Source of the DNA: Alphaproteobacteria bacterium SO-S41
GTDB taxonomy: Bacteria; Pseudomonadota; Alphaproteobacteria; Micropepsales; Micropepsaceae
Reading direction: 5' to 3'
Assembly: GCA_019670725.1 (NCBI GenBank)
Contig: AP024629.1
Span: 1,426,001-1,490,000, forward strand
DNA: 64,000 nt
In this document: piece by piece, positions 54,107 to 63,015 of the stretch
Layout of the letters: every line of letters starts with the position of its first letter
Position numbering within the stretch: the first letter of the stretch is position 1
Made by a program: the position numbers and the translations under genes
Notes under the pieces: model-generated
Seen by the model: the letters and a program-made list of their open reading frames with translations, nothing else
What the model was told of the DNA's origin: nothing
The model's database searches: none

Positions 54107-54691
54107 ATGGGCCGGGTCTTCTATCTGACGCACTCGCAGGTTCAGATCGACCCGGCCGTTCCCGTGCCCGACTGGGGTTTGAGTGAACTAGGACGCACGC
54201 GGGCGCGCCTTGCGGCGGAAGCAGCGTGGACCCAGGGTGTCACGACCATCGTGTCGTCGCAGGAACGCAAGGCTGTGGAGACAGCGGCGATCATCGCCGA
54301 AGCGCGCGGCCTCACGGCGGCGGCCGACGCGGCGATGCACGAGAACGACCGCTCGGCCACCGGCTATCTGAAACCTGACGTTTTCGAGCTTATGGCGGAT
54401 GCCTTCTTCGCGCAGCCGGCGACAAGCGTTTCCGGCTGGGAGCGGGCCGTCGATGCGCAGACACGGATCGTAGGCGCGGTCGCCTCGGTGCTCGCCGGCC
54501 CGTTGCCCGCGGGTGATGTGCTGTTCGTCGGCCACGGTGCGGTCGGGACATTGCTCATGTGCCATCTGATGGGCGCCGCGATTTCGCGGGCCCATGACCA
54601 GCCGGCGGGCGGCGGCAATGTCTTTGCCTTCGACGCCGGCACCCGGGCTGTGCTGCATGGCTGGCGGCCTCTCGAGGCGATGACGGCATGA
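54107..54691 (+). CDS. Histidine phosphatase-fold protein with altered catalytic motif
   Basis: 194 residues. The fold is that of the phosphoglycerate mutase family (VSSQERKAVETAAIIAEARG; VLFVGHGAVGTLLMCHLMG), but the RHG motif reads LTHSQ: His9 is kept while the preceding Arg and following Gly are Thr and Ser. The second His (GHG) is present. Lost Arg should weaken phosphate binding, so it may be inactive or bind another ligand. It starts three bases after the aminotransferase, so the two are co-expressed. Confidence 0.82.
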   Translation: MGRVFYLTHSQVQIDPAVPVPDWGLSELGRTRARLAAEAAWTQGVTTIVSSQERKAVETAAIIAEARGLTAAADAAMHENDRSATGYLKPDVFELMADAFFAQPATSVSGWERAVDAQTRIVGAVASVLAGPLPAGDVLFVGHGAVGTLLMCHLMGAAISRAHDQPAGGGNVFAFDAGTRAVLHGWRPLEAMTA

Positions 54692-54791
54692 GCCGCGGCG
54701 TTGCGCCTCTCGCGGAATCGCCGCGCCTCGGGCTAGGATGGCGCCAGCGGCAAAGAGCCGCCGCCCGGAACGGCTGGCGCTCAATGTTAAC

Positions 54792-54808
54792 AGCGCTTAT
54801 ATAGCGCT
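54792..54808. promoter_or_regulatory. Palindromic operator candidate upstream of ald
   Basis: AGCGCT-tatat-AGCGCT, perfect 6-bp arms, 22 bases before the alanine dehydrogenase start codon. Likely a regulator site overlapping the promoter. Confidence 0.55.
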
Positions 54809-54829
54809 ACCCCCTGTCAGGAGAGAGCA

Positions 54830-55945
54830 ATGCTCATCGGCGTTCCCAAGGAGATCAAGGTCCACGAATACCGCATCGGCATGACGCCGTCGGCGGTGCG
54901 CGAGTTGATCGTGCACGGCCACAAGGTGATGGTGCAGAAAGGCGGCGGGGCGGCGATCGGCCTGACTGACGAGATGTACAAGGCGGTCGGCGCCGAGCTG
55001 GTCGACGGCCCCGCCGAGATCTTCGCGCGCGCCGACATGATCGTGAAGGTGAAGGAGCCGCAGCCGAGCGAGACAGCGATGCTGCGCGAGGGGCAGGTGC
55101 TGTTCACCTATCTCCATCTCGCGCCCGACGAGGAGCAGACCGAGGCGCTGATCAAATCGAAATGCATCGCCATCGCCTATGAGACGGTGACGGACGTGCG
55201 CGGCGGCCTGCCGCTGCTCGCGCCGATGTCGGAAGTCGCGGGCCGCATGTCGATCCAGGCTGGCGCGCATTGCCTCGAGGTGACGCAGGGCGGGCGCGGC
55301 ATGCTGCTGGGCGGCGTGCCCGGCGTGCCGGCGGCCAAAGTGCTGATCATCGGCGGCGGCGTCGTCGGCGCGAATGCGGCGCGCATGGCGATGGGTCTGG
55401 AAGCGCATGTCACCGTGATCGACAAGTCGCTGCCGCGCCTCGCCGAACTCGACCAGCAGTTCGGCGCGAAGCTGAACACGATCTATTCGACCTACGACGC
55501 GATCGAGGAACACGTGCTGGCGTCGGACCTTGTCGTCGGCGCGGTGCTGGTGCCCGGCGCGGAAGCGCCGAAGCTGATCACCAAGGACATGGTGCGCCAG
55601 ATGAAGCCCGGCTCGGTGATCGTCGACGTCGCGATCGACCAGGGCGGCTGCGCCGAGACGGCGCATGCGACGACCCATGCCGACCCGACCTATGTGGTGG
55701 ACGGCGTCGTGCACTATTGCGTCGCCAACATGCCGGGCGGCGTTGCGCGCACCTCGACCTTCGCGCTCAATAACGCGACGCTGCCCTTCACGGTGCAGCT
55801 CGCCGACAAGGGCTATGCCAAGGCGCTGAAGGACAACCCGCATCTGAAGGCGGGCCTCAACGTCCATCGCGGCGCGCTGACCTATGCCGCCGTCGGCGAG
55901 GCGCAGAACCGTCCGACGGTCACGGCCGACTCCGTTCTCGGCTAG
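54830..55945 (+). CDS. ald: Alanine dehydrogenase
   Basis: 371 residues, the usual length. [20 protein letters not shown], the catalytic Lys/His region VKVKEPQ and TYLHLAPDE, the NAD loop [17 protein letters not shown], and [20 protein letters not shown] are all typical. Interconverts alanine and pyruvate with NAD. GGAGAG is 8 bases upstream. May act with the aminotransferase at 52784: amine to alanine, then alanine to pyruvate and ammonia. Confidence 0.97.
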   Translation: MLIGVPKEIKVHEYRIGMTPSAVRELIVHGHKVMVQKGGGAAIGLTDEMYKAVGAELVDGPAEIFARADMIVKVKEPQPSETAMLREGQVLFTYLHLAPDEEQTEALIKSKCIAIAYETVTDVRGGLPLLAPMSEVAGRMSIQAGAHCLEVTQGGRGMLLGGVPGVPAAKVLIIGGGVVGANAARMAMGLEAHVTVIDKSLPRLAELDQQFGAKLNTIYSTYDAIEEHVLASDLVVGAVLVPGAEAPKLITKDMVRQMKPGSVIVDVAIDQGGCAETAHATTHADPTYVVDGVVHYCVANMPGGVARTSTFALNNATLPFTVQLADKGYAKALKDNPHLKAGLNVHRGALTYAAVGEAQNRPTVTADSVLG

Positions 55946-55949
55946 ACCG

Positions 55950-56420
55950 ATGGCCGTGCGCGCGGCGACGGCGGACGATGTGGCCGCCATGGTCACCCTC
56001 GTCGAAGCGTCGCGCGAACGGCTACAGGAATGGCAGCCCGTCTTCTGGCGGCGGGCGCCGGGCGCGGCCGAGATGAGCCGGATGTTCTTCGGCTTTCTCG
56101 TCGGCGCGGCGGAGCATCTGACCCTGGTTCACGAGAACGACGGCGCGGTGGACGGTTTTCTCATCGCCAGCGAGACCAAGGCGCCGCCGGTCGTGGCGCC
56201 GGGCGGGCCGACTTGGACGATCGACGACTTCTGTGTCGCTTCGGACGCGCAGTGGGAAACGGCCGGGCGCGAGCTGCTGGATGCCGCACGCGAGGACCTG
56301 AAGCAGCGCGGCGCGGTGCAGGTGGTCGTCGTATGTCCGGCTGCGCTACAGGCCAAGCAGTATCTGCTTGAAGATGCCGGGCTCGCGATGGCGTCGCAGT
56401 GGTGGACGGCGCCGCTTTAG
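55950..56420 (+). CDS. GNAT-like acetyltransferase family protein
   Basis: 156 residues from ATG 55950, four bases after the ald stop. MAVRAATADDVAAMVTLVEA is a typical GNAT start; WTIDDFCVASDAQWETAGRE and VVVVCPAALQAKQYLLEDAG follow the fold. The acetyl-CoA loop (Q/RxxGxG/A) is poorly kept. Substrate unknown; likely co-expressed with ald. Confidence 0.65.
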   Translation: MAVRAATADDVAAMVTLVEASRERLQEWQPVFWRRAPGAAEMSRMFFGFLVGAAEHLTLVHENDGAVDGFLIASETKAPPVVAPGGPTWTIDDFCVASDAQWETAGRELLDAAREDLKQRGAVQVVVVCPAALQAKQYLLEDAGLAMASQWWTAPL

Positions 56421-56514
56421 GCTGAGCGTCGTCTCGATCTCGTGCTGGCGATTTAGCAAAAATGCGCGTTCGGATTTTACCGTTCCTTGAATCGTCGTGT
56501 GCCAGCTTACGCCC

Positions 56515-57141
56515 ATGTCGCGCGCGCTAAACTTCGCCACCGGCTTTGCCGGGCTCTTCGTCCACAGCCTCGTGGGCAAGGTGAAGCATTGGTGGCTGAT
56601 TATCGGCCTCGCGGGCGTGGCGATCGGCGGCTACAATATGGGTAGCCAAATCCACTCCAGCTTCATCTACGAGCCGGCAGTGGCGACCATCATGCAAGCC
56701 GGATGGCTGTGCGCGGAGCGGCCGGGCGGGCCGCTGAAGGCGTGCAGCGAGGCGCGGGCAGCGCAGTTGCGGAACGCGAAGTCCGGGCTCGACAGCGAAT
56801 ACCGCGTGACGTTCAGGTTCGACGACAAGCAGCACGTCACGCATATCGTGACCAGCTATATCACGCGCACCGGTCTTCCGAAGGAAGAAGCGCTGCCGGG
56901 CGTCACCTTCGATCTGCTCTACGATCCCGCGAATCCCAAGAAGACCGATCTGCCGTTCGGCACGGACTATCATTCGGGCCTTATCGGCCTAGTCGGGCTG
57001 GCGGCGCTTGGTTCCTATGTCGCGATGTTCTGGCCCTGGGGCAGGTCGCGCCGGCGTCCGGGCGCGGTGGCTGCCGAAATCGCCAGCCGGACGTTGCCGT
57101 CGAGCGGTTCGTTCGGTCGCCGACAGAAAAGCGCTCAGTAG
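56515..57141 (+). CDS. DUF3592-like membrane protein (first of a pair)
   Basis: 208 residues from ATG 56515. A span near residue 25 (WWLIIGLAGVAIGGYNMG), an extracytoplasmic domain with two cysteines (GWLCAERPG, KACSEARA), PGVTFDLLYDPANPKK as in DUF3592, and a second span (GLIGLVGLAALGSYVAMFW). The following gene is a paralogue with the same order. Function unknown. Confidence 0.65.
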   Translation: MSRALNFATGFAGLFVHSLVGKVKHWWLIIGLAGVAIGGYNMGSQIHSSFIYEPAVATIMQAGWLCAERPGGPLKACSEARAAQLRNAKSGLDSEYRVTFRFDDKQHVTHIVTSYITRTGLPKEEALPGVTFDLLYDPANPKKTDLPFGTDYHSGLIGLVGLAALGSYVAMFWPWGRSRRRPGAVAAEIASRTLPSSGSFGRRQKSAQ

Positions 57142-57737
57142 TGCTGCGCGCTTTTTTCCGAGGCCTTGCGTCGATCGCGACCGACAGGCTGAAGACCTTC
57201 ATCTTCATTGTCGGTGCGGGCGCCGTGGTGGGGTTTGGCGCGAAGGCCGGCGAGCAGCTTTATGCCGAGGCGGTCTATCTGCCGGCCTGGGCGACGATCA
57301 CCGGGACAGGATGGAACTGTGCGCTGGACGGCGAGCCGGCGCGCCGCTGCAGCCGGGCGGAACTTGAGGCGGACAAGATCGAAGGGTCGGAGCGCGCGCC
57401 GCGCCTGGTCGTCGCGGTCCGCTACCACGACTCCCACGGCACCGAATATACCCGGACCATGTCGACGGCGTGGACGGGGCTGACCGCCGACACGGCGAAG
57501 CCCGGCGTGACCTTCGGGCTGCTTTACGATCCCGCCAATCCCAAGACCGTCTCGACGCGGTTCGGCGCCGAATGGCGTTCGAACCTGATCCCGGTGATCG
57601 GCATCGTTCTGCTGGTCGTCAGCTTCCTGTGGTGGCGACACGACCGGCGAAAGGCGAAGGCCGCCAAGGCCCCCGCGCCTATCAAGGGGCCAGTCTTCGC
57701 CGCCGACGGACGGCGCATCGCACCGCCCAAATCCTAG
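57141..57737 (+). CDS. DUF3592-like membrane protein (second of a pair)
   Basis: 198 residues from GTG 57141, which overlaps the stop of the first copy by one base (taGTG). Same layout: N-terminal span, GWNCALDG and RRCSRAEL cysteines, PGVTFGLLYDPANPKT, C-terminal span (VIGIVLLVVSFLWWR) and a basic tail. A tandem duplication, co-translated. Function unknown. Confidence 0.65.
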   Translation: MLRAFFRGLASIATDRLKTFIFIVGAGAVVGFGAKAGEQLYAEAVYLPAWATITGTGWNCALDGEPARRCSRAELEADKIEGSERAPRLVVAVRYHDSHGTEYTRTMSTAWTGLTADTAKPGVTFGLLYDPANPKTVSTRFGAEWRSNLIPVIGIVLLVVSFLWWRHDRRKAKAAKAPAPIKGPVFAADGRRIAPPKS

Positions 57738-57826
57738 GGGCGCCGGTGCGAGCGGCTCGACCAGCAATCCCAGCGCCGCTCGGGTTCGACGATTTCAGCG
57801 TAAGTTATTGAAAAACAAAAATATCC

Positions 57827-58327
57827 CTATTTTGGATTTGTTTCCAAAACCGTCACCAGCAACCCCAACGCCGCTTCGGCGAAGAGCCACATATTCTCGG
57901 TACGGTCGCTGAGGCCGGTGCGCAGCGTGCGCACCGCGCTGACCGGTCCGGCGACGGCGAAGCAGGTGTGGCCGGCGGGATCGCCATAGGGATTGCCGTC
58001 CGGACCGGCGGCGCCGGTTTCGGACAGGCCCCAGGTGACGCCGCCATGCTTCTGGCGGATCGTCTCCGCGAGGATCTCGGCATAGGGCTCGGAGCTGGAG
58101 CGGATGCCGCGGGCGCGGAGTTCGTCGAAGGAGAGCTCAAGCAGGCCCTTCACGGCGCGCGCCGAATAGGTAACCGCGCCGCCCGCGTAATAGACGGAGG
58201 CACCTGGGACGGCGAGCAAGGCGGCGGAGATGAGGCCACCGGCGGAGGTTTCGCCGACCGCGATCTTTTCCCGGCGCGCCTTCAGCAGCGCGCCGGCCTT
58301 TTCGCCCATGGCGAGGAGATCGCGCAT
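57827..58327 (-). CDS. pncC: CinA C-terminal domain protein (nicotinamide mononucleotide deamidase-like)
   Basis: 166 residues from ATG 58327. KIAVGETSAGGLISAALLAV (catalytic Ser/Thr region), YYAGGAVTYSARAVKGLL, ETGAAGPDGNPYGDPAG are the CinA/PncC hallmarks; the N-terminal MoCF domain of full CinA is absent. Deamidates NMN to recycle NAD. It starts two bases after the stop of the exported gene at 58330. Confidence 0.85.
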   Translation of the reverse strand: MRDLLAMGEKAGALLKARREKIAVGETSAGGLISAALLAVPGASVYYAGGAVTYSARAVKGLLELSFDELRARGIRSSSEPYAEILAETIRQKHGGVTWGLSETGAAGPDGNPYGDPAGHTCFAVAGPVSAVRTLRTGLSDRTENMWLFAEAALGLLVTVLETNPK

Positions 58328-58329
58328 GA

Positions 58330-58881
58330 TCAACCCGGGAAGCTCTGCGCGCCGACCTTGAAGATCAGGCCGCCGCTGTCGGAGTCCTTGTAGAGGCAGG
58401 ACATGCTTTCCATGCCCGACACGTAGCAGAAGATCGGCGCGGCCAGTTTGCGGATGCGCGTGTAGTTTTCGCGGTCGATGCCTTCCTCGACATAGAACGG
58501 GAACTCGCCAGAGACCGGCGCGTCGGCGCCCTCTTTCCACTCGGGCAGATCGGCGGTCGTCTTGAAGATCGAGGTGCTCTGATCGATCCACGCTTTCAGC
58601 GCGGCTTCCGTCTCGGCGGCCGTCGTCTTGCCGGCCAGCGCAGCGTTCTGCTCGGTCGGATAGGCCTCCCAGATCTGCGGCGTGCCTTCCGCATCGCGGA
58701 TCACGAAGACGGCGACGGTCTTGTCGCAGGTCGCGCCGCTGGCGAAGGCTTCGACGGTGACGCCCTTGCCGGCCGATGCCCAATCATAGCTGGCGGCGGC
58801 GTTGCAGCGATCGGCGGCAAGTGCGGCGGGCGCCGCGAGCAGCGCCGCGACGGCGGTGGCTGCATACACAAAGGTTTTCAT
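58330..58881 (-). CDS. Exported protein with conserved cysteines, FPG end (copy 1)
   Basis: 183 residues from ATG 58881. Signal peptide MKTFVYAATAVAALLAAPAA. Shared with the copy at 58920: EAFASG.TC, DLPEWK, GEFPFY, GIDR, CYV.GME/IE and the final QSFPG. Four cysteines could form two disulfides. No family recognised. In one series with the second copy and the CinA-like gene. Confidence 0.65.
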   Translation of the reverse strand: MKTFVYAATAVAALLAAPAALAADRCNAAASYDWASAGKGVTVEAFASGATCDKTVAVFVIRDAEGTPQIWEAYPTEQNAALAGKTTAAETEAALKAWIDQSTSIFKTTADLPEWKEGADAPVSGEFPFYVEEGIDRENYTRIRKLAAPIFCYVSGMESMSCLYKDSDSGGLIFKVGAQSFPG

Positions 58882-58919
58882 CGCTACTCCTGAATGGGCG
58901 GTGGCCCGGAAAGAGGGCA

Positions 58920-59459
58920 TCAGCCCGGGAAGGATTGACCGCCGAGCAGATAGATCGCCTCGGACTGCGGGTCCCTGATCAGGCAGGCCGAGGTCTCGAT
59001 GCCCGGCACGTAGCAGTACATCGGCGTCTTCGCGGCGCGGGCTGCCTCGTAGGTGTCGCGGTCGATGCCGTCGGCCGGATAGAACGGGAACTCGCCCCGC
59101 ATCGGCATCTCGGTGCCCTGCTTCCATTCGGGAAGGTCGGCGGTGGTGCCGGCATTGGTCTTGACGTCGATCCAGGCGGCGAGCGCGGCGGCGAGTTCCT
59201 TGGATGTCTTCTTCTCGCCGAGCATCATCATGCCGTCGGCGCCGCCGACATTGGAATAGATGACCTGACCGGTGCCGTCATGTACCGCGAGGACGGCGGT
59301 CGCCTTCTCGCAGGTATCGCCGCTGGCGAAGGCTTCGATTTTCACCTTCTCGCCGCCGGCGTCCCAGACGGCATCCGCGCTGGCGGTGCATTTTTCCGCG
59401 GCCAGAACAGGCGCGGCGAGAAAGCCGGCGCAAGCGAGCGCCGCAAAGAAGCTTTTCAT
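58920..59459 (-). CDS. Exported protein with conserved cysteines, FPG end (copy 2)
   Basis: 179 residues, signal peptide MKSFFAALACAGFLAAPVLA. Paralogue of the gene 38 bases downstream: IEAFASGDTCEKATAVLAVH, DLPEWKQG, GEFPFYPADGIDRDTYEAAR, PMYCYVPGIETSACL, ending QSFPG. Tandem duplication. Function unknown; the first gene of this minus-strand run. Confidence 0.65.
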   Translation of the reverse strand: MKSFFAALACAGFLAAPVLAAEKCTASADAVWDAGGEKVKIEAFASGDTCEKATAVLAVHDGTGQVIYSNVGGADGMMMLGEKKTSKELAAALAAWIDVKTNAGTTADLPEWKQGTEMPMRGEFPFYPADGIDRDTYEAARAAKTPMYCYVPGIETSACLIRDPQSEAIYLLGGQSFPG

Positions 59460-59588
59460 AGACGCAAATTCCCTCGTGCCCGGATCGGGCGCCGGTCAGA
59501 CTAACGTGCCCCGTGGCGCGCCTTCAACAACCCAGAGTCGTGTGACCGGCATGGCTTTTCTAAGGCGGTCCGGGCGGTAGGATGTGGG

Positions 59589-60704
59589 ATGATCCAGGAT
59601 CGTCCGAGATTTCGCCGCCGCAGCGTCGTGGCCGGGCTGACGGCCGCGCCGTTGCTGGCTGGGATGGGGCTGTCGGCACGTGCGAGTGAAGACGCTGATC
59701 CCGTCGCGGCGGCGCTTGCGGCAAGCGGAGCGCCCGCGCTGGCCGCGGCGGTGTTCGATGCGGAGAAGACGCTCTTCATCGGTGCGGCCGGTCTGCGCAA
59801 GGCGCTGGGGGATGATCCGGTCACGACGGCGGATCTCTGGCATCTCGGCTCGAACACCAAGGCGATGACGGCGGTACTCTATGCACGGCTGGTGGAGCAG
59901 GGGCGGGCGCCTGCTGGTGCGACCCTGAAGGAGCTGTTTCCGGAGATCGCGATCGACCCGGCCTTCGCGGCGCGGACGGCCGAAGAGCTGATGGCCCATG
60001 CGGCGGGGGTCGGCGACGAGCCGGTGCTGGGGCGCGGTTGGCTGATGACGGCGCGCGGCGACAAGCATTCGTTGCCCGAACAGCGCGCGGCCCTCGCGGC
60101 GGCGGCGCTGGGCGCACCGCCGGCCTTCCCGGAGGGCGGGTTTCATTATGCCAATCTCAATTACATCATCGTCGGCGCGGCGCTGGAGCGGGCGACCGGG
60201 ATGGCATGGGAAGACCTGATCCGCGCCGAGCTGTTCGAACCGCTGGGCATGACGACCGCGGGGTTCGGTGCGCCGGAGGGCGATCAGCCCTGGGGCCATG
60301 CGATGGGCATTCCCGTCGATCCCAAGGGGATTTCGGACAATCCGATGGCGCTGGGTCCGGCGGGTACGGTGCACGTCGCGCTGGAAGACTATGCGAAGTT
60401 CCTGCAGCTCTTCATGACCGAGGGCGGCGGCATCATTTCGCCGGAGGCGATGGCGTGGATCACGACGGCGCCGGTCGCCGGCGACGGCGTCTATCGCATG
60501 GGTTGGATGGTCTATGGCGCGCGGCCCTGGGCGCACGGTCCGGCGCTGGCGCATGAGGGCTCGAACACGATGTGGCACGCCATCGCACTCGTCGCGCCGC
60601 TGCGCAAGATCGCCATCGTCGCGGTCAGCAATGACGAAACCAAAGGCGGGCCGGCGACGAGCCAGCTGGCGCTGACGCTGCTGCGCCAATACGCGCCGGC
60701 TTGA
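59589..60704 (+). CDS. Exported serine hydrolase, class C beta-lactamase fold
   Basis: 371 residues. The start RPRFRRRSVVAGLTAAPLLA looks like a twin-arginine signal. SxxK motif is in HLGSNTKAMT, YxN in FHYANLNYI, and a late HEGSNTMWHAIA may take the place of KTG. Likely a D-aminopeptidase, esterase or penicillin-binding-type hydrolase; a beta-lactam role is not implied. Convergent with the S41 peptidase three bases on. Confidence 0.85.
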   Translation: MIQDRPRFRRRSVVAGLTAAPLLAGMGLSARASEDADPVAAALAASGAPALAAAVFDAEKTLFIGAAGLRKALGDDPVTTADLWHLGSNTKAMTAVLYARLVEQGRAPAGATLKELFPEIAIDPAFAARTAEELMAHAAGVGDEPVLGRGWLMTARGDKHSLPEQRAALAAAALGAPPAFPEGGFHYANLNYIIVGAALERATGMAWEDLIRAELFEPLGMTTAGFGAPEGDQPWGHAMGIPVDPKGISDNPMALGPAGTVHVALEDYAKFLQLFMTEGGGIISPEAMAWITTAPVAGDGVYRMGWMVYGARPWAHGPALAHEGSNTMWHAIALVAPLRKIAIVAVSNDETKGGPATSQLALTLLRQYAPA

Positions 60705-60707
60705 GCG

Positions 60708-61982
60708 TCAGGACTGCCGGTGAAGGCGCAGTGCGTCGCCGCTTGAGGTCTGCAGTTCCATCAGCACGACGTTGCCGGCGGCGTCGCGTTCGAAATGGAC
60801 GCGGCGTTCGGGGTGATCGGCGACGAAGAAGAGATCGGCGGCCAGCGGCTTCAGCGTTGTCGGTGGGCGCTTGCCGCGCGTCGAGATCAGCGTGCCGTCG
60901 CCGGCGGTGATCGTCACGTCGTCATAGGTGCCGGCGTAGTCGGCCGCGGTGAAGTCGAGCTTGGGCGCGCGGATCGCTTCCAGCGTCCAGCGCACATCCA
61001 TCGTCTCGGTTTCCGGTAGGCCGCGCGCGAGGGCGGCTTCGAGGGCAAGCTCGTAGCCTTTGTCGAGCGCCGATGCGGCGGGGACCGCGACATCGGGAAT
61101 GACGCCGGTGCCTTCCCAGTTGCCGCCCGTCACCGGATTGATCGGCGAGCCGTCGGAGACGAAGACCGCGAAACCCGACGGCGTCACGACCGTGCCGCCG
61201 GGATTGGCCGCGCCGGCGCTTGCCTCGCCGACGATGGTCGCGCGCTTGGCGGCCTGGAATGTGTAGGGGAAGGCTTCGCCAGCCGAGCCGGTGCGGCCGC
61301 TGATCAGGATGAAGACCGGCACGTCGGTGCGCGGCGCGGCATAGGGCTCGGACGGCGCTTCGCTGCGCGTGCCCTCGCGGCCGTGGAAGACGTTGTAGAT
61401 GTCAGCGCCGGGCGCAACGAAGGCGCTGGCGAGATAGCCGACCATCGCGGGCGAGCCGCCGCCGTTCTGGCGGAGGTCGATGATGATCGCGTCGGCATGG
61501 GCGACGGACTGGAGCGCGGCATCGACAGCGAGGCGGGCGGGATCGCCCTTGGCGTTGAAGCCGGCAAAGCCGCTCATTTCGATCAGGCCGATATTGCCGG
61601 TGAGGATTTCGGTTTTGCGGAAGCCGTAATTGGTGCGGCGGAGCTCATCGTCATAGCTGCGGCGCGGCCCGGGCGGCGAGCCGGGGACGCTTTCCGGCGC
61701 GGGCGTGTCGCCTTGCCACTCCACGTTGAAGTGCGCGTCGAGCGGTTTCAGCTTGGTGGTCAGGGTCTGCGCGAGATCGCGGGGATCGGTCAGCGCGTCG
61801 AAGGCGCCATTTGCCGCTGCGCTGCGCAGATCGTCGGCGATCGACTTGGCTTTCGCGGGATCGAAATAATGCGCCTCGATCGCCGCCGCGACATCGCCGA
61901 CGCCACCGCGTGGCGCTGGTGCGGCCAGCGCGGTCGATGCTCCCAAAAGGCCATAGACGAGGGCGGCGGCAAAACGGTTCAT
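60708..61982 (-). CDS. S41-family peptidase (C-terminal processing peptidase-like)
   Basis: 424 residues from ATG 61982. Signal peptide ending ALAAP. An N-terminal helical domain, IIIDLRQNGGGSPAMVGYLA, the Ser in FILISGRTGSAGEAFPYTF, then AAKRATIVGEASAGAANPGG. No clear PDZ domain, so it belongs to the tricorn/IRBP-type side of the family (S41B). Degrades peptides in the periplasm. The late part (about 340-424) forms a lipocalin-like extension. Confidence 0.86.
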   Translation of the reverse strand: MNRFAAALVYGLLGASTALAAPAPRGGVGDVAAAIEAHYFDPAKAKSIADDLRSAAANGAFDALTDPRDLAQTLTTKLKPLDAHFNVEWQGDTPAPESVPGSPPGPRRSYDDELRRTNYGFRKTEILTGNIGLIEMSGFAGFNAKGDPARLAVDAALQSVAHADAIIIDLRQNGGGSPAMVGYLASAFVAPGADIYNVFHGREGTRSEAPSEPYAAPRTDVPVFILISGRTGSAGEAFPYTFQAAKRATIVGEASAGAANPGGTVVTPSGFAVFVSDGSPINPVTGGNWEGTGVIPDVAVPAASALDKGYELALEAALARGLPETETMDVRWTLEAIRAPKLDFTAADYAGTYDDVTITAGDGTLISTRGKRPPTTLKPLAADLFFVADHPERRVHFERDAAGNVVLMELQTSSGDALRLHRQS

Positions 61983-62122
61983 CGAAATCCCCTGCGATCG
62001 GACTCTCACACTCGCCTCAGCCGCGCTGTACGCAAGTGACGGACGCACAGCGTCTGGAAAAAGCGAGGGGTCCCGCTTTCAAGTTTGCGCGACGAGTAAC
62101 GCCGGAGCGGGTTTCCCACAAA

Positions 62123-62137
62123 ATATACATCGTATAT
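62123..62137. promoter_or_regulatory. Palindromic operator candidate ATATAC-atc-GTATAT
   Basis: Perfect 6-bp arms, 48 bases upstream of the esterase start, in the gap between divergent genes. The word resembles PadR/TetR-type sites. No such regulator is in the window. Confidence 0.45.
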
Positions 62138-62184
62138 ATTACGGGTGCGCGATCTGCCGCGCAGTGCATATCGTATGGGTCCTG

Positions 62185-63012
62185 ATGCTTGAGGTGGTCG
62201 AACGCGAAGGCTGGACTGTCCTTCAGTCCGTCACGCTGGATTTCACCTCGGCGATCAATGGAACCCCCTATCGGCTTGCCATTGCCCTGCCGCTGAGTCC
62301 GCCGCCTGAGGGCGGCTATCCTGTGCTTGCTGTCCTGGACGGTAACGCCAATTTCGGAACGGCGAGCGAGGCGATGCGGAACCAATCGCTCGTCAATCCC
62401 GCGATCGAGGCGGCGCTGGTGGTTGCGATCGGCTACCAGGCCAAGAGCATAACCGAGGTCCTGCATAGGCGCTATCGCGACCTGACGACCGCCGCGCCGC
62501 CCGAGCGGATGGCGCCAGGCGATCCGTATATTGGCGCGGCCAATGGCGGCATGAACGACTTTCTACGAGTCCTTCTGGAGGAGGTTCGGCCGATCATCGC
62601 TGCGCGGTATCCGGTGAATGCCGCGCGCTGGGCGCTGTTCGGGCATTCGCTGGGCGGCCTCACCAGCGTCAGAATGATGCTGGCCCAGCCGGATGCGTTT
62701 GCGGCGACGATCGCGTCGAGCCCGTCGCTGCATTGGAACGCAAATGCAGTCTTCGAAGAACTGGGTGGTTTCGAAGCGACGCTCGGCCGTGCCAGGCGCG
62801 CACCGCGCTTGTTGGTGACTGTCGCGTCAGATGAGCAGGCCGTTCATCCCATGACGGACAATGCGCACGCGATGCTGGCGCGGTTGTCGCTCTTCACCGG
62901 CGCGAATGCGCCTAAGACGTCATTTCACCTCTTCGAGGGCGAAACGCATGACAGCGTCGTGCCGGCTGCGCTGAGCCGCGCGGTGCGGTTCGCGTTTGAG
63001 TGCGGTGTCTAA
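62185..63012 (+). CDS. Esterase of the Fes/IroE-like (PF00756) alpha/beta family
   Basis: 275 residues from ATG 62185; an in-frame ATG at 62164 is also possible. No signal peptide is visible. YPVLAVLDGNANF, nucleophile elbow FGHSLGGLTSV, acid in VTVASDEQAV region and His in FEGETHDSVVP form the triad. Related proteins cut ferric enterobactin-type esters or other acyl esters. Substrate unknown. Confidence 0.83.
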   Translation: MLEVVEREGWTVLQSVTLDFTSAINGTPYRLAIALPLSPPPEGGYPVLAVLDGNANFGTASEAMRNQSLVNPAIEAALVVAIGYQAKSITEVLHRRYRDLTTAAPPERMAPGDPYIGAANGGMNDFLRVLLEEVRPIIAARYPVNAARWALFGHSLGGLTSVRMMLAQPDAFAATIASSPSLHWNANAVFEELGGFEATLGRARRAPRLLVTVASDEQAVHPMTDNAHAMLARLSLFTGANAPKTSFHLFEGETHDSVVPAALSRAVRFAFECGV

Positions 63013-63015
63013 GGC

